64,000 nt of DNA from Collinsella sp. TM09-10AT (GCF_003436275.1 NZ_QSOP01000013.1:1-64000); one strand, 5' to 3'. Numbered from the stretch's first letter, positions 15,729 through 25,740 are shown. The notes: generated by a model from the letters alone, not told the origin. Numbers and translations: made by a program.

Positions 15729-16997
15729 CTAGGAACGGTAGTCGCCGTTAATGGAGATGTACTCATGCGTGAGGTCGCAGGTCCACACGGTCGTTGCCGC
15801 GTCGCCTGCGCCCAGGTCGGCCGAGATCACGATCTCGGGCGCCTCGAAACGTCGTAGAGCCTCGTCCTCGTCAAAGGGAACAGTCAGACCATCGCGACAG
15901 ACAGGCATGCCCATCATGTCGATGGAAACGTCTTCCTGATTAAACTTCACGCCGCACTTGCCAAGCGCCATAGCAACGCGGCCCCAGTTGCAGTCGTGGC
16001 CGGCGATGCAGGTCTTAACGAGCGGCGAGTTAGCAACGGCACGGGCGGCGATATCGGCCTCCTCGTCGTTGGCGGCGCCGGTAACGTTGACCGTAACAAG
16101 TTTGGATGCGCCCTCACCATCGGCGGCGATATTGCGCGCCAGGCTCTCGCACACCTCGTGCACGGCAAATGCCAACTCGTCAAAGGCATCGGAGCCCTCG
16201 ACGATAGGCTCGGCATCTGCGGCAGCGGCGCCGGAGGCAAGCATGATGCAGGTGTCGTTGGTCGAGGTGTCGGAATCGACCGTTACCTTGTTAAAGGTCT
16301 GCTTGACGGTCGAGAGCAGCAGGGCATGAAGTGCCGCAGGCTCGACGGGGGCATCGGTGGTGATAACTGCGATCATGGTGGCCATATTGGGCATGATCAT
16401 GCCCGAGCCCTTGCACATTCCGCCTACCGTATAGACATTGCCCGCATGACCCGCAGCCTCACTGACGTAGGATACGGCGTACTCCTTGGAGTGCGTGTCG
16501 GTCGTCATGATGGCACGAGCGGCATCGGCGCCACCGTGGGCGGAGAGCGCCTCGTAGGCAGCAGGAATGGCGGTCTCAAACGTGTCGATCGACAGAATCT
16601 GGCCAATCACACCCGTGGAGGCAACCAGAATCTGCTGGGGCTCGCAGCCGATGACCTGCGAGGCGATGTTGCACGTCTCGCGCGCGCAGGCAAGGCCCGT
16701 CTCGCCCGTGGCGGCATTCGCGTTGCCGGAGTTGATTGAAACGCCGGCGATGATGCCATAGCCCTTGCCCACACCGCCCAGGTTGGCGCGGCTCACCTGC
16801 ACAGGCGCTGCGCAAAAGCGATTGGTCGTAAACACGCCGGCACCGGGACAGGGTTTATCGGGCACGACGAGCGCGTAATCCAAGCGCTCGGGATTCTTGC
16901 GAAAACCCGCATGAATACCCGCGGCCTTAAAGCCGGCCGCTACCGTAATGCCACCCTCGACGGCACGAATCTTGATATCGAACTGCTCTGTATTCAT
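15729..16997 (-). CDS. argJ: Glutamate N-acetyltransferase / ornithine acetyltransferase
   Basis: Ntn-type enzyme that recycles the acetyl group from N-acetylornithine to glutamate; bifunctional forms also use acetyl-CoA. The 422-residue precursor has the self-cleavage site in GSGMIMPNMATMIAVIT, where the Thr after Ala becomes the nucleophile, and the C-terminal CDLTHEYISINGDYRS typical of the family. Its presence means the acetyl-cyclic arginine pathway is used, with no need for argE. It is the second gene of the operon, 134 bases after argC; that gap holds no obvious signal. Confidence 0.95.
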   Translation of the reverse strand: MNTEQFDIKIRAVEGGITVAAGFKAAGIHAGFRKNPERLDYALVVPDKPCPGAGVFTTNRFCAAPVQVSRANLGGVGKGYGIIAGVSINSGNANAATGETGLACARETCNIASQVIGCEPQQILVASTGVIGQILSIDTFETAIPAAYEALSAHGGADAARAIMTTDTHSKEYAVSYVSEAAGHAGNVYTVGGMCKGSGMIMPNMATMIAVITTDAPVEPAALHALLLSTVKQTFNKVTVDSDTSTNDTCIMLASGAAAADAEPIVEGSDAFDELAFAVHEVCESLARNIAADGEGASKLVTVNVTGAANDEEADIAARAVANSPLVKTCIAGHDCNWGRVAMALGKCGVKFNQEDVSIDMMGMPVCRDGLTVPFDEDEALRRFEAPEIVISADLGAGDAATTVWTCDLTHEYISINGDYRS

Positions 16998-17131
16998 CGT
17001 CCTTACGACTCCTTATATCAAACAAAAAACGGACATCGGTTGGTGCGCCATGCCAGTCGTGATCATGAGACCAGCTTAAGAGTGGCGCCCCACTCGATGC
17101 CCGACTACCAAATCGTTAACAATCGAATGTG

Positions 17132-18202
17132 CTACACCGGGCACGCCACTGTGGGCAAGCCTCGTCGCTCGTCATAGCCAAAGACGATATTGGCGCACTG
17201 GACCGCTTGGCCCGCAGCGCCCTTGCACAGATTGTCGATGGCGCCCGTCGCCACCAGCACGCCCGCGCGCTTGTTGAGCGCGAGGCCAATCTGGGCAGCG
17301 TTGGTGCCGACGACCGAAGCCGTCTTGGGCTGCTGGCCGGCATCGAGCACGCGCACAAAAGTGCGACCGGCGTAGAACTGCTTGTAATGGTCGACGACAT
17401 CCTCAAGAGCCAGCGTGTCGAGAGCCTGCGGCGCGAGCGGCAGCGTCACCGTGGAGAGCAGACCGCGCTTGAGCGGTGCCAGGTGCGGGGTAAAGACGAC
17501 GCGATCGGTCAGGCCAAGGATTTGCTCAATCTCGGGCGTGTGGCGATGCTTGCCCACGCCGTATGCTTCCAAATTCTCGTCGGCGCTGCAAAAATGCGTA
17601 CGAGCGTTGCAGGACTTGCCGGCACCCGTCACACCGCTGATGGCATCGACAATCACGGGGCCGTTCTCGGCCACCCAGCCCGCGCGCACGGCGGGCGCGG
17701 CGGCAAGGCTCGTTGCGGTGGGATAGCAACCGGCGCAGGCGACCAGCACGGGTTTGCCGTCGGCATGGTCGGATGCGGCGGTCTCCAAGTCCTGGCAGAA
17801 CAGCTCGGGCAGACCGAAGGCACGGGTCTTGAGCAGCTCGGGGCTCGTATGCTCGGCGGCATACCAAGCCTCAAAAACGGACGCGTCGTTCAGACGGTAG
17901 TCGGCCGAAAGATCAAAGCAGGAGACGCCCGATGCAAGCAGCGCGGGCACCTGTGCCATGGCAGCCGTGTGCGGCACGGCCAAAAAGACCGCGTCGCAGT
18001 TCTTGAGCTCAGGGGCATCATGCGTCGTAAAGACAAGATCGCTTACGCCGGTGAAGCTCGGGTACACCGCAGACAACGGCTGGCCGGCATCGGCGTTGGA
18101 CGTAATGGCAGCAAGTTCAAACTCGGGATGACCGAGGACGAGGCGAATGAGCTCGGCTCCGGCATATCCAGCCGCGCCGACGATTCCAACCTTCAAAGAC
18201 AT
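17132..18202 (-). CDS. argC: N-acetyl-gamma-glutamyl-phosphate reductase
   Basis: NADPH-dependent reduction of N-acetylglutamyl phosphate. The 356-residue protein has the Rossmann start VGIVGAAGYAGAELIRLVL and the catalytic cysteine in VACAGCYPTATSLA, with the GVTGAGKSCNARTHFC segment following. AAGGAG lies six bases ahead of the ATG. It is the first gene of the arg operon and follows an inverted repeat that resembles an ArgR site. Confidence 0.96.
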   Translation of the reverse strand: MSLKVGIVGAAGYAGAELIRLVLGHPEFELAAITSNADAGQPLSAVYPSFTGVSDLVFTTHDAPELKNCDAVFLAVPHTAAMAQVPALLASGVSCFDLSADYRLNDASVFEAWYAAEHTSPELLKTRAFGLPELFCQDLETAASDHADGKPVLVACAGCYPTATSLAAAPAVRAGWVAENGPVIVDAISGVTGAGKSCNARTHFCSADENLEAYGVGKHRHTPEIEQILGLTDRVVFTPHLAPLKRGLLSTVTLPLAPQALDTLALEDVVDHYKQFYAGRTFVRVLDAGQQPKTASVVGTNAAQIGLALNKRAGVLVATGAIDNLCKGAAGQAVQCANIVFGYDERRGLPTVACPV

Positions 18203-18287
18203 ATCAGACTCCTTGTCTGCGATTTATGCACCGATGCGCATTTCGCAGCAGTCGTTATGAAGTGGGTTGAAACTTTAGCACCAAAAG

Positions 18288-18324
18288 ATGCATGAATACG
18301 TAAATGGCTTGCATATTCATGCAT
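18288..18324 (-). promoter_or_regulatory. Putative ArgR operator upstream of argC
   Basis: ATGCATGAATA (18288-18298) is perfectly inverted as TATTCATGCAT (18314-18324), 86-122 bases before argC. The TGAATA/TATTCA half sites match the general form of bacterial ARG boxes. ArgR itself is not in the window. Confidence 0.55.
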
Positions 18325-18370
18325 TGAAACATTCCCGACACATTCGCTTGAAGGAATTGACAAATGGAGC

Positions 18371-18420
18371 GGGCCCCGTATTGACCGGCGCTCCTAACGG
18401 CGCCGGGCAATACGGGGCCC
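18371..18420 (-). terminator. Strong hairpin ending the ribU-ecf-PPOX unit
   Basis: Outer arms 18371-18383 and 18408-18420 pair perfectly over 13 bp, and an inner stem (18385-18391 with 18400-18406) extends it to about 20 bp. It lies 40 bases past the stop of the upstream PPOX gene. There is no long U tract, so termination is inferred. Confidence 0.55.
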
Positions 18421-18459
18421 ACCCATGCGAAAACCAAGTTGTTAGGATGAGCCAGCTGG

Positions 18460-18870
18460 CTAGAGCTCGACCGGCACCCATTCGTCGTGATTGCAGATAA
18501 AAGCCTCGGGATCCTCGACGCTAAAGAAGACGAGCGTGGGGTCGTTAGGCCCCTCATAGTGCTCGCCCAGGTGCTCTAGATGCTTCCACCCGGCTTCGCG
18601 CATTTCGCCTAAAGCCCGGTCATCCAAGCCGGCACGCCCGCGCAAGATGAGCCAGCCATGGCCCGGCCACCAACTCGTGGCCTCAAAGCGCTGGTTTTGC
18701 AGCAGCTCTTGCCACACATCTTTGGTGCGCGCTGTTACAAACCACAGCTTGCCATCCTGGATCTGCGCAAACGAAAACGGACGCACATGAGGCTGTCCGT
18801 CAACGCTCGTCGCCAAATACCATGCCGGCACCGACGTCAGATACTCCAACACCGTATTCAATCCGTCCAT
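18460..18870 (-). CDS. PPOX-fold FMN-binding protein (pyridoxamine 5'-phosphate oxidase family), copy 1
   Basis: Small split-barrel protein of 136 residues, expected to bind FMN as a dimer; the substrate is unknown. The N-terminal VPAWYLATSVDGQPHVRPFSF is the characteristic first strands of the family, followed by GKLWFVTARTKDVWQELLQN. AGGAGG lies five bases ahead of the ATG. It is about 50 bases after a paralogue with the same plan and lies last in the FMN-riboswitch-led gene run, which supports a flavin link. True PdxH activity is unlikely because the protein is much shorter. Confidence 0.8.
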   Translation of the reverse strand: MDGLNTVLEYLTSVPAWYLATSVDGQPHVRPFSFAQIQDGKLWFVTARTKDVWQELLQNQRFEATSWWPGHGWLILRGRAGLDDRALGEMREAGWKHLEHLGEHYEGPNDPTLVFFSVEDPEAFICNHDEWVPVEL

Positions 18871-18921
18871 GTGTCCTCCTGGCGCTAGCTAATTCGGAAC
18901 GGGTAGTTAATTTGAGACGCG

Positions 18922-19368
18922 CTAGAGCTCCAGGCGCTCCTCGCTGCCGTCGATATCACAGAAGCGCGCGGCAATGTTGCGGACCGAAAAGAAAGCAAGG
19001 CGGCCGTCGTTGGCACTCTCGTGTTCCTCGCCGATGCCCACCATGTGCTTAAAACCCGCTTGACGCACCTTGTCGCTCGCAACTGCGTCGTCCTCAAGTG
19101 CGGCTTCGCCGGTCAATACGATCCAACATTCCCCCGGCTTCCAGCCCGAGAGCTCAAACTTGGGATTCGCACTCAGCTCCGCCCACACGTCCTTGTCGCG
19201 CGACGTGCAAAACCACAACTTACCGTCATCGACCATGGCAAAAGAAAACGGCCTCACACGAGGCTGATGCCCGTCGGCCACATCGGTCGTGGCCAGATAC
19301 CACGCCGGAATGCGCCTGAGATATGAACAGGCGCGCTCAAGCTGAGCCGTGCGATCGTTGTCGGTCAT
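18922..19368 (-). CDS. PPOX-fold FMN-binding protein, copy 2
   Basis: Paralogue of the next gene downstream (148 residues). The shared core is IPAWYLATTDVADGHQPRVR, then RPFSFAMVDDGKLWFCTSRDKDVW and a GWKPGECWIVLTGEA-like strand. It has AAAGGGG before its ATG and starts 30 bases after the ecfT stop, close enough for cotranscription with the riboflavin importer. The two copies differ enough to have been duplicated long ago. Function beyond FMN binding cannot be read from the sequence. Confidence 0.8.
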   Translation of the reverse strand: MTDNDRTAQLERACSYLRRIPAWYLATTDVADGHQPRVRPFSFAMVDDGKLWFCTSRDKDVWAELSANPKFELSGWKPGECWIVLTGEAALEDDAVASDKVRQAGFKHMVGIGEEHESANDGRLAFFSVRNIAARFCDIDGSEERLEL

Positions 19369-19398
19369 AGGGACCCCTTTCTTGCGCTCGAATCGCGC

Positions 19399-20199
19399 CT
19401 AAACAAGTTGAAGGTTGATGACGATGACACAGATGAGCAGCAGCGCCGTCACCACCGCAGCCAGCGCATCCCCGCGGCGAAATGCAAGCGCATGCAGGCG
19501 CGTGCGGCCCTGCTCACCGTGATAGCAGCGTGCATCCATGGCAGCAGACAGCGTCTCGGCATGGCGGAAAACGCCCGTGAACAGCGGAATCGCCACACTG
19601 CCGAGCATACGCACGCCGCCGAGCGGACCTCCCGTCACGCGTGCACCGCGGCTTGCCTGCGCATCGGCCGTCTGCTTCATCTCGGTGGCAAACTGCGGCA
19701 TAAAGCGTAGCGCGATACCCATGATCATGCCGAGCTCGTGCGCAGGAAGTCCCACACGCGCAAACGGCGCGAGCAGGCGCTCAAAGCCCGCGGTGAGGTC
19801 GAGCGTGGGCGTGGTGAGCGTAATGGCGCTCATGCCGGACATCATCAACGTCAGGCGGCACGCCATAAAGGCGGCGGAATGCAGCGAGCCCTCGCTTATC
19901 TGCAAAAAGCCAAGCTGCCACAGAATGCGCCCGCTCTGGTCGGAAAACAGGTTGAGCACTGCGACCACCACGACAATCGCCAGCAATGGTGCCATCGATG
20001 ATAGGACCCGGCGCAACGGCACCCGGGACACGGTATAGATCAGGACAACGAAGATTGCGACCGGGGCCAGTCCGCGGAAGCTGCTGACCGTGAGCGTCGT
20101 GATCAGAAACACAAAGCCCAAGAGCAACTTAGTTCGCGGGTCCAGGCGGTGGATCGCACTATCGCCGGGATAGTAGCTGCCAAACGAAAACGCCTCCAT
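19399..20199 (-). CDS. ecfT: ECF transporter transmembrane subunit EcfT
   Basis: Membrane coupling protein of an energy-coupling-factor importer. The 266-residue protein has several hydrophobic helices, an N-terminal SAIHRLDPRTKLLLGFVFL typical of EcfT, and the cytosolic coupling motifs in the region ADAQASRGARVTGG and a later AMDARCYHGEQGRTR, matching the two Ala-Arg-Gly type signatures that dock on the ATPases. Its ATG overlaps the stop of the ATPase gene by one base (TAATG). Confidence 0.93.
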   Translation of the reverse strand: MEAFSFGSYYPGDSAIHRLDPRTKLLLGFVFLITTLTVSSFRGLAPVAIFVVLIYTVSRVPLRRVLSSMAPLLAIVVVVAVLNLFSDQSGRILWQLGFLQISEGSLHSAAFMACRLTLMMSGMSAITLTTPTLDLTAGFERLLAPFARVGLPAHELGMIMGIALRFMPQFATEMKQTADAQASRGARVTGGPLGGVRMLGSVAIPLFTGVFRHAETLSAAMDARCYHGEQGRTRLHALAFRRGDALAAVVTALLLICVIVINLQLV

Positions 20200-22103
20200 T
20201 AGCAGCCCTCCTCTCGCGCGACCGTCTTGGATTTAGCAATGTCCGCGACGTTAGAAGGACCGTCTGAGCGACCGATCAGCAAATCTGCCAGCTCGTCGGC
20301 CAGCGACTCAACCGTATAGAGCCCGCCGCAACGCAGCGGCACGCCCGCCTCCGCGAGCGCCAACGCCATGCGCTGAGCAGCAGGTACGCCCAAGCCGATC
20401 GACTTGAGCTCATCGGCATGTGCAAACACCTGCGCGGGGGTTCCCTCGGCAAACACCGCACCTTCGTTCATCACGACGATGCGGTCGCAGCAGTTGGCCA
20501 GGTCATCCATACTATGCGAAACCATGACAACGGTCAGGCCATCGCGGTGAAGCCGATCGATAAGCTCAAGGAAATCCCTGCGCGCAGCCGGATCGAGCCC
20601 CGCCATGGGTTCATCGAGCACCAGGACTTCGGGCTCCATGGCGAGCACACCGGCGAATGCCACGCGCCGTTGCTGACCGCCCGAAAGCTCGAAGGGACTC
20701 TTGTCGCCGACCGTGGAAAGGTCGAGGCCCACGCGCGAGAGCGACGACTCGACGCGACGGTCGACTTCATCTTGCGGCAAGCCAAGGTTGTGCGGGCCAA
20801 ACGCCACGTCCTGCGTCACGGTTTCGGCAAACAGCTGACGCTCGGGATATTGAAACACCACGCCGACCTTGGCCTTAACCGCGGCGGCGTCTTTCTTGTT
20901 TGACAGATCGAGCCCCAGCGCGCGAACGAATCCCTCCTGGGGGCGAATCAAACCGTTGAGATGCTGGACCAGCGTCGACTTACCCGAACCGGTATGACCT
21001 GCCAAGCCCAGGAACTCGCCGCGACGCACCGTCAGCGATACATCGCGCAGCGCCCACGGGCTGCTGGGGTCGTTTCCCCAGAGAGCCTGTTTGCTCGATT
21101 TGCCCGCAGTGACCGAGCGCTTATGCCAGCGGCGGCGCTCGCGGGCACTCAGCGAGTAACTATGCGAGAGGTGCGAAATCTCGATGACGGGCTCCGACAC
21201 GGCTGTCCCGTCGGTTGCAGAGGAGACGTTGTCGAGCACACGAGAATCGGATGCAGAAGGCCGCCCTGCGGTGTCTTCCCCACTCCGGTCGGCATATACC
21301 TGCACAATCTCGGCGACCATATCCGCCTCGCGCACCTGCGCATGAACGGGCACGCCCTTCGCACGAAGCGCCATGCCCAAGCAGCACGACGCCGGCATAT
21401 CCAGGTTGAGCTCCACGAGCCCATCTGCCCGCGTCAGAATCTCCTCGGGCGTACCGAGCATGGCAACGCGCCCCGCCCGAAACACCGCGACACGATCGGC
21501 CTCGGCGGCCTCTTCCATAAAGTGCGTAATCATCACGATGGTCATGCCGCGTTCGTGCAGCACGTGACAGGCCTTCATAAGGCCCTTGCGCCCGCGCGGA
21601 TCGAGCATCGAGGACGCCTCGTCCAAAATGAGCACGCGCGGTTCCATGGCGAGCACACCGGCAAGCGCCACACGCTGCTTTTGACCGCCCGAAAGCGCAT
21701 GGGTCTCGTGGCGCTCAAAGCCCACCAGGCCCACGCCCTTCAGCGCCTCGCGTACGCGCTGCGCAATTTGCGCCGATGGCACGCCAAGGTTTTCGGGACC
21801 GAACGCAACGTCATCTTCGACAAGCGTTGCCACCAGCTGGTCGTCGGGATTCTGGAACACCATGCCTGCGGTCGAACGAATGTCGTAGACCAGCTCGGGA
21901 TCGGACGCATCCATACCGTTGATACGTACCGTGCCCGCATCGGGCTGCAGCAGCGCATTCAGATGCTTGGCAAACGTCGACTTGCCCGACCCATTGCCAC
22001 CGAGGATGCAGAAAAACTCCCCGTCCTCGATGTTCAGATCGACACCGTCGAGTGCCGACACGGCACCGTCATAGCTAAAGGAAACGCCCCGACACTCAAT
22101 CAT
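20199..22103 (-). CDS. ecfA: Fused ECF ATPase, EcfA1-EcfA2 in one chain
   Basis: Two ABC ATPase domains of an ECF importer, normally separate genes, are joined here in 634 residues. Domain 1 (about 1-230) has Walker A GGNGSGKST at 35-43, signature ALSGGQKQRVALAG and Walker B LILDEASSMLDP. A linker of about 70 residues with low conservation follows. Domain 2 (about 305-570) has Walker A GHTGSGKST, signature LSGGQQRRVAFAG and Walker B LVLDEPMAGLDP. The ATG overlaps the ribU stop by four bases (ATGA), and ecfT overlaps its own stop, so the three are translationally coupled. Confidence 0.94.
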   Translation of the reverse strand: MIECRGVSFSYDGAVSALDGVDLNIEDGEFFCILGGNGSGKSTFAKHLNALLQPDAGTVRINGMDASDPELVYDIRSTAGMVFQNPDDQLVATLVEDDVAFGPENLGVPSAQIAQRVREALKGVGLVGFERHETHALSGGQKQRVALAGVLAMEPRVLILDEASSMLDPRGRKGLMKACHVLHERGMTIVMITHFMEEAAEADRVAVFRAGRVAMLGTPEEILTRADGLVELNLDMPASCCLGMALRAKGVPVHAQVREADMVAEIVQVYADRSGEDTAGRPSASDSRVLDNVSSATDGTAVSEPVIEISHLSHSYSLSARERRRWHKRSVTAGKSSKQALWGNDPSSPWALRDVSLTVRRGEFLGLAGHTGSGKSTLVQHLNGLIRPQEGFVRALGLDLSNKKDAAAVKAKVGVVFQYPERQLFAETVTQDVAFGPHNLGLPQDEVDRRVESSLSRVGLDLSTVGDKSPFELSGGQQRRVAFAGVLAMEPEVLVLDEPMAGLDPAARRDFLELIDRLHRDGLTVVMVSHSMDDLANCCDRIVVMNEGAVFAEGTPAQVFAHADELKSIGLGVPAAQRMALALAEAGVPLRCGGLYTVESLADELADLLIGRSDGPSNVADIAKSKTVAREEGC

Positions 22104-22690
22104 GCGCGGCCTTTGACCTGGTCCTTTTTAGGCGTGATGAGGTTGGAGACTGCTTTATACACCGCTAGCGTCAACACCGAGTTAAGCACGGTCTTGATAA
22201 GGTTGAACGGCAGCACGGCAGGAATCATAAGCGGGGCGATCACATCGACCGAGCCATACCAGAACCATACGCCAATGGTAAGGTTTGCGACCATAGACAA
22301 CGCCGTAGCGGCAATGACACCGAACACTAGGCCAATCACGGCACCCTTATAGGTATGCATCTTCTGGTACACGATAGCCGCGGGCAGAATGTAGCCCAGC
22401 GTAGCAACCAGGTTCATAAGTGCGCCGACCCAATCGCCCGTGGTAAGCGCATGGATAACAATCGCCATAGCGGCAACAGCAGTACCGGCGCCAGGACCAT
22501 ACGCAAACCCGCACACCATCGCCGGCACCAGCGACGGGTCATACGTCAAAAACGGCGCGGAGGGAAGGATGGGTAGCTGCACATACATAAACAACGCGCT
22601 CAAGGCACACATCAACGCCATGGTAACGAGCTGTTTGGTGCTCCACCTATTCGTGTTCTCAAAATGGATATGCTGCGACTGTTCAGACAT
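22100..22690 (-). CDS. ribU: Riboflavin ECF transporter S component RibU
   Basis: Membrane substrate-binding subunit for riboflavin uptake. The 196-residue protein has about six hydrophobic helices and the family motif PSAPFLTYDPSLVPAMV followed by CGFAYGPGAG. Specificity is supported independently by the FMN riboswitch directly upstream. The ATG at 22690 has AGGTGA five bases ahead; an earlier in-frame ATG at 22711 falls inside the riboswitch and is rejected. First gene of ribU-ecfAA-ecfT(-PPOX-PPOX). Confidence 0.93.
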   Translation of the reverse strand: MSEQSQHIHFENTNRWSTKQLVTMALMCALSALFMYVQLPILPSAPFLTYDPSLVPAMVCGFAYGPGAGTAVAAMAIVIHALTTGDWVGALMNLVATLGYILPAAIVYQKMHTYKGAVIGLVFGVIAATALSMVANLTIGVWFWYGSVDVIAPLMIPAVLPFNLIKTVLNSVLTLAVYKAVSNLITPKKDQVKGRA

Positions 22691-22700
22691 AAGATCACCT

Positions 22701-22885
22701 GCCTCTTTCATCCGGACTCTAACCGTTGGTACTGGGATCTCACCAGTTCAGCCGGCATGCGAACCAACGCACACACGGGTCGCGGACTCATCGGCTCGGC
22801 CGCAGGCACCTCGACTGCGCCACGGCACCCCTTTAGCACCGCCCGATTTACCGCCAGTGGGGAATTTCACCCCGCCCTGAAACAG
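22701..22885 (-). ncRNA. FMN riboswitch (RFN element)
   Basis: On the minus strand the canonical conserved blocks appear in order: GGGCGGGGTGAAATTCCCC, then ACTGGCGGTAA, a variable arm of about 70 bases, GAGTCCGCGACC, then GAACTGGTGAGATCCCAGTA and GAGTCCGGATGAAAGAGG at the 3' side. The 3' end abuts the ribU ribosome binding site (AGGCAGGTGA, 22705-22694), with no separate terminator, so control by sequestering translation initiation is the likeliest mode. Confidence 0.97.
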
Positions 22886-22992
22886 CAATTGCAAGTGTAG
22901 CACCAGTAGGCTTTCGCGCAAGTATGCCAAGGGTAATTTATGGCGGGGGAAACGCTCTAGAAATGCGGCCGGGACAGAGCAGCGCGACAATA

Positions 22993-23152
22993 ACGTACCC
23001 GCCCATCCCAAAGTGCTGCGCTTTTCGCGGCAAAGCCGCGAAACAGCAAAAGGGAAAAGCCACCGCAACAACCACGTTCCCCATCCATCCCAAAGTAGCG
23101 CGCCTTTCGCGCAAAGCGCGAAACAGCGAAGGGGACACGTATCCCTATCGAC
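22993..23152. repeat. Two 81-base tandem repeats with a CG-rich hairpin
   Basis: Copies begin at 22993 and 23074 and share CATCCCAAAGT, a perfect hairpin (TTCGCGGC-AAA-GCCGCGAA in one, TTTCGCGC-AAA-GCGCGAAA in the other) and AACAGCRAARGGG. They lie between the FMN riboswitch and groEL. Bases 22886-22992 hold nothing I recognise apart from the likely ribU promoter region. Confidence 0.65.
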
Positions 23153-23193
23153 CACGTCCTTCTCCGCCCGCCGACCTCAAGGCCGTAAACGCA

Positions 23194-23338
23194 GGGAATC
23201 CGGGGGCGTGACGGGGGCTTCTCTCCGGAACATTCCGCAGGACGCAAAGAGGCTCCGCAGCGCGAAGCGCGATGCGGAGCCTCTTTGCATGTCCGAGGAC
23301 GTTCCGGAGAGAAGCCCCCGTCACGCCCCCGGATTCCC
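23194..23338. repeat. Long nested palindrome beside groEL
   Basis: Outer arms 23194-23231 and 23301-23338 are perfect inverted repeats over 38 bases. Inside lies a second perfect 16-bp stem (23244-23259 with 23273-23288) with a GCGCGAAGCGC loop. The arms end 26 bases after the groEL stop. No U tract follows, so a plain terminator role is doubtful. Confidence 0.85.
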
Positions 23339-23364
23339 GGTGGGAGTTCTAGACCTTGTCGGCC

Positions 23365-25080
<1,716 letters not shown>

Positions 25081-25098
25081 TCAGAGATTCTGACGAGA

Positions 25099-25392
25099 CT
25101 AGGCCTCGACGACTGCGTAGATGTCGTCGGCGCGCATGAGCAGATACTTCTCGCCGTCGACCTTGACCTCGTTGCCACCGAACTTACCGTAGATGACAAC
25201 GTCGCCGACCTTGACGTCCATGGGGATGCGCTCACCCTTGTCGTTGACCTTGCCGGCGCCCACGGCAACGATGGTGCCGCGCTGCGGCTTCTCTTGAGCG
25301 TTGCTGGCGATGTACAGACCAGAGGCGGTCTTCTGCTCGGCCTCGTCGGGCTTGACCAGGACGCGATCTGCAAGCGGCTTCAAAGACGACAT
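25099..25392 (-). CDS. groS: Co-chaperonin GroES
   Basis: Heptameric lid of the GroEL chamber. The 97-residue protein has LKPLADRVLVKPDEAEQKTA at the start, the mobile-loop region and the terminal DIYAVVEA. ATG at 25392 has AAAGGAGG eight bases upstream; a longer in-frame start 33 bases before it would add residues no family member has. It heads the groES-groEL operon. The promoter region up to 25530 has TTGACT and TATAAC elements at unsuitable spacing. Confidence 0.97.
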   Translation of the reverse strand: MSSLKPLADRVLVKPDEAEQKTASGLYIASNAQEKPQRGTIVAVGAGKVNDKGERIPMDVKVGDVVIYGKFGGNEVKVDGEKYLLMRADDIYAVVEA

Positions 25393-25529
25393 GCTTGTTT
25401 CCTCCTTTGTGGGCCGCGCGGTCATGCCGCGCGGGTTAACCCTTTTTGTTTGCGTACGCGTTGAATGGTACCCACGAATGGCGGGTTATACAACACAGAG
25501 TCAAAAAATCTTATTTTTTGGCACTTAGA

Positions 25530-25740
25530 TTTTCTGAATGCCGGGGGATAACTTAGCGATGCCTCCCGTGTGGCTCCGGAGGGGCGGGGCATAAGGTTTC
25601 CTGCTCGGGCAGTCCTGCTCGCACGAAGGCCACATTAAGTGGCCTTCGGCTCGTGCGGAACTCGCGATAAACCTTATGCCCCGCCCCTCCGGAGCCACAC
25701 GGGAGGCAGGTTAACTAATTCGGGCCCGGCATTCAGAAAA
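25530..25740. repeat. Giant nested palindrome upstream of groES
   Basis: Three nested levels of inversion: outer 16-base arms (25530-25545 with 25725-25740), a perfect 39-base pair (25561-25599 with 25669-25707), and an inner GAAGGCCAC/GTGGCCTTC stem near 25624-25645. It resembles the palindrome beyond groEL in plan (long outer arms, inner hairpin) but not in sequence. Located about 140 bases before groES. Confidence 0.85.

Noticed and set aside
22690..22711. Earlier ATG for ribU at 22711
   Set aside because: It is within the conserved 3' part of the FMN riboswitch; the next ATG has a ribosome binding site.
22957..23247. Small minus-strand frames in the 81-base repeat region
   Set aside because: The sequence is composed of tandem repeat and palindrome; no ribosome binding site.
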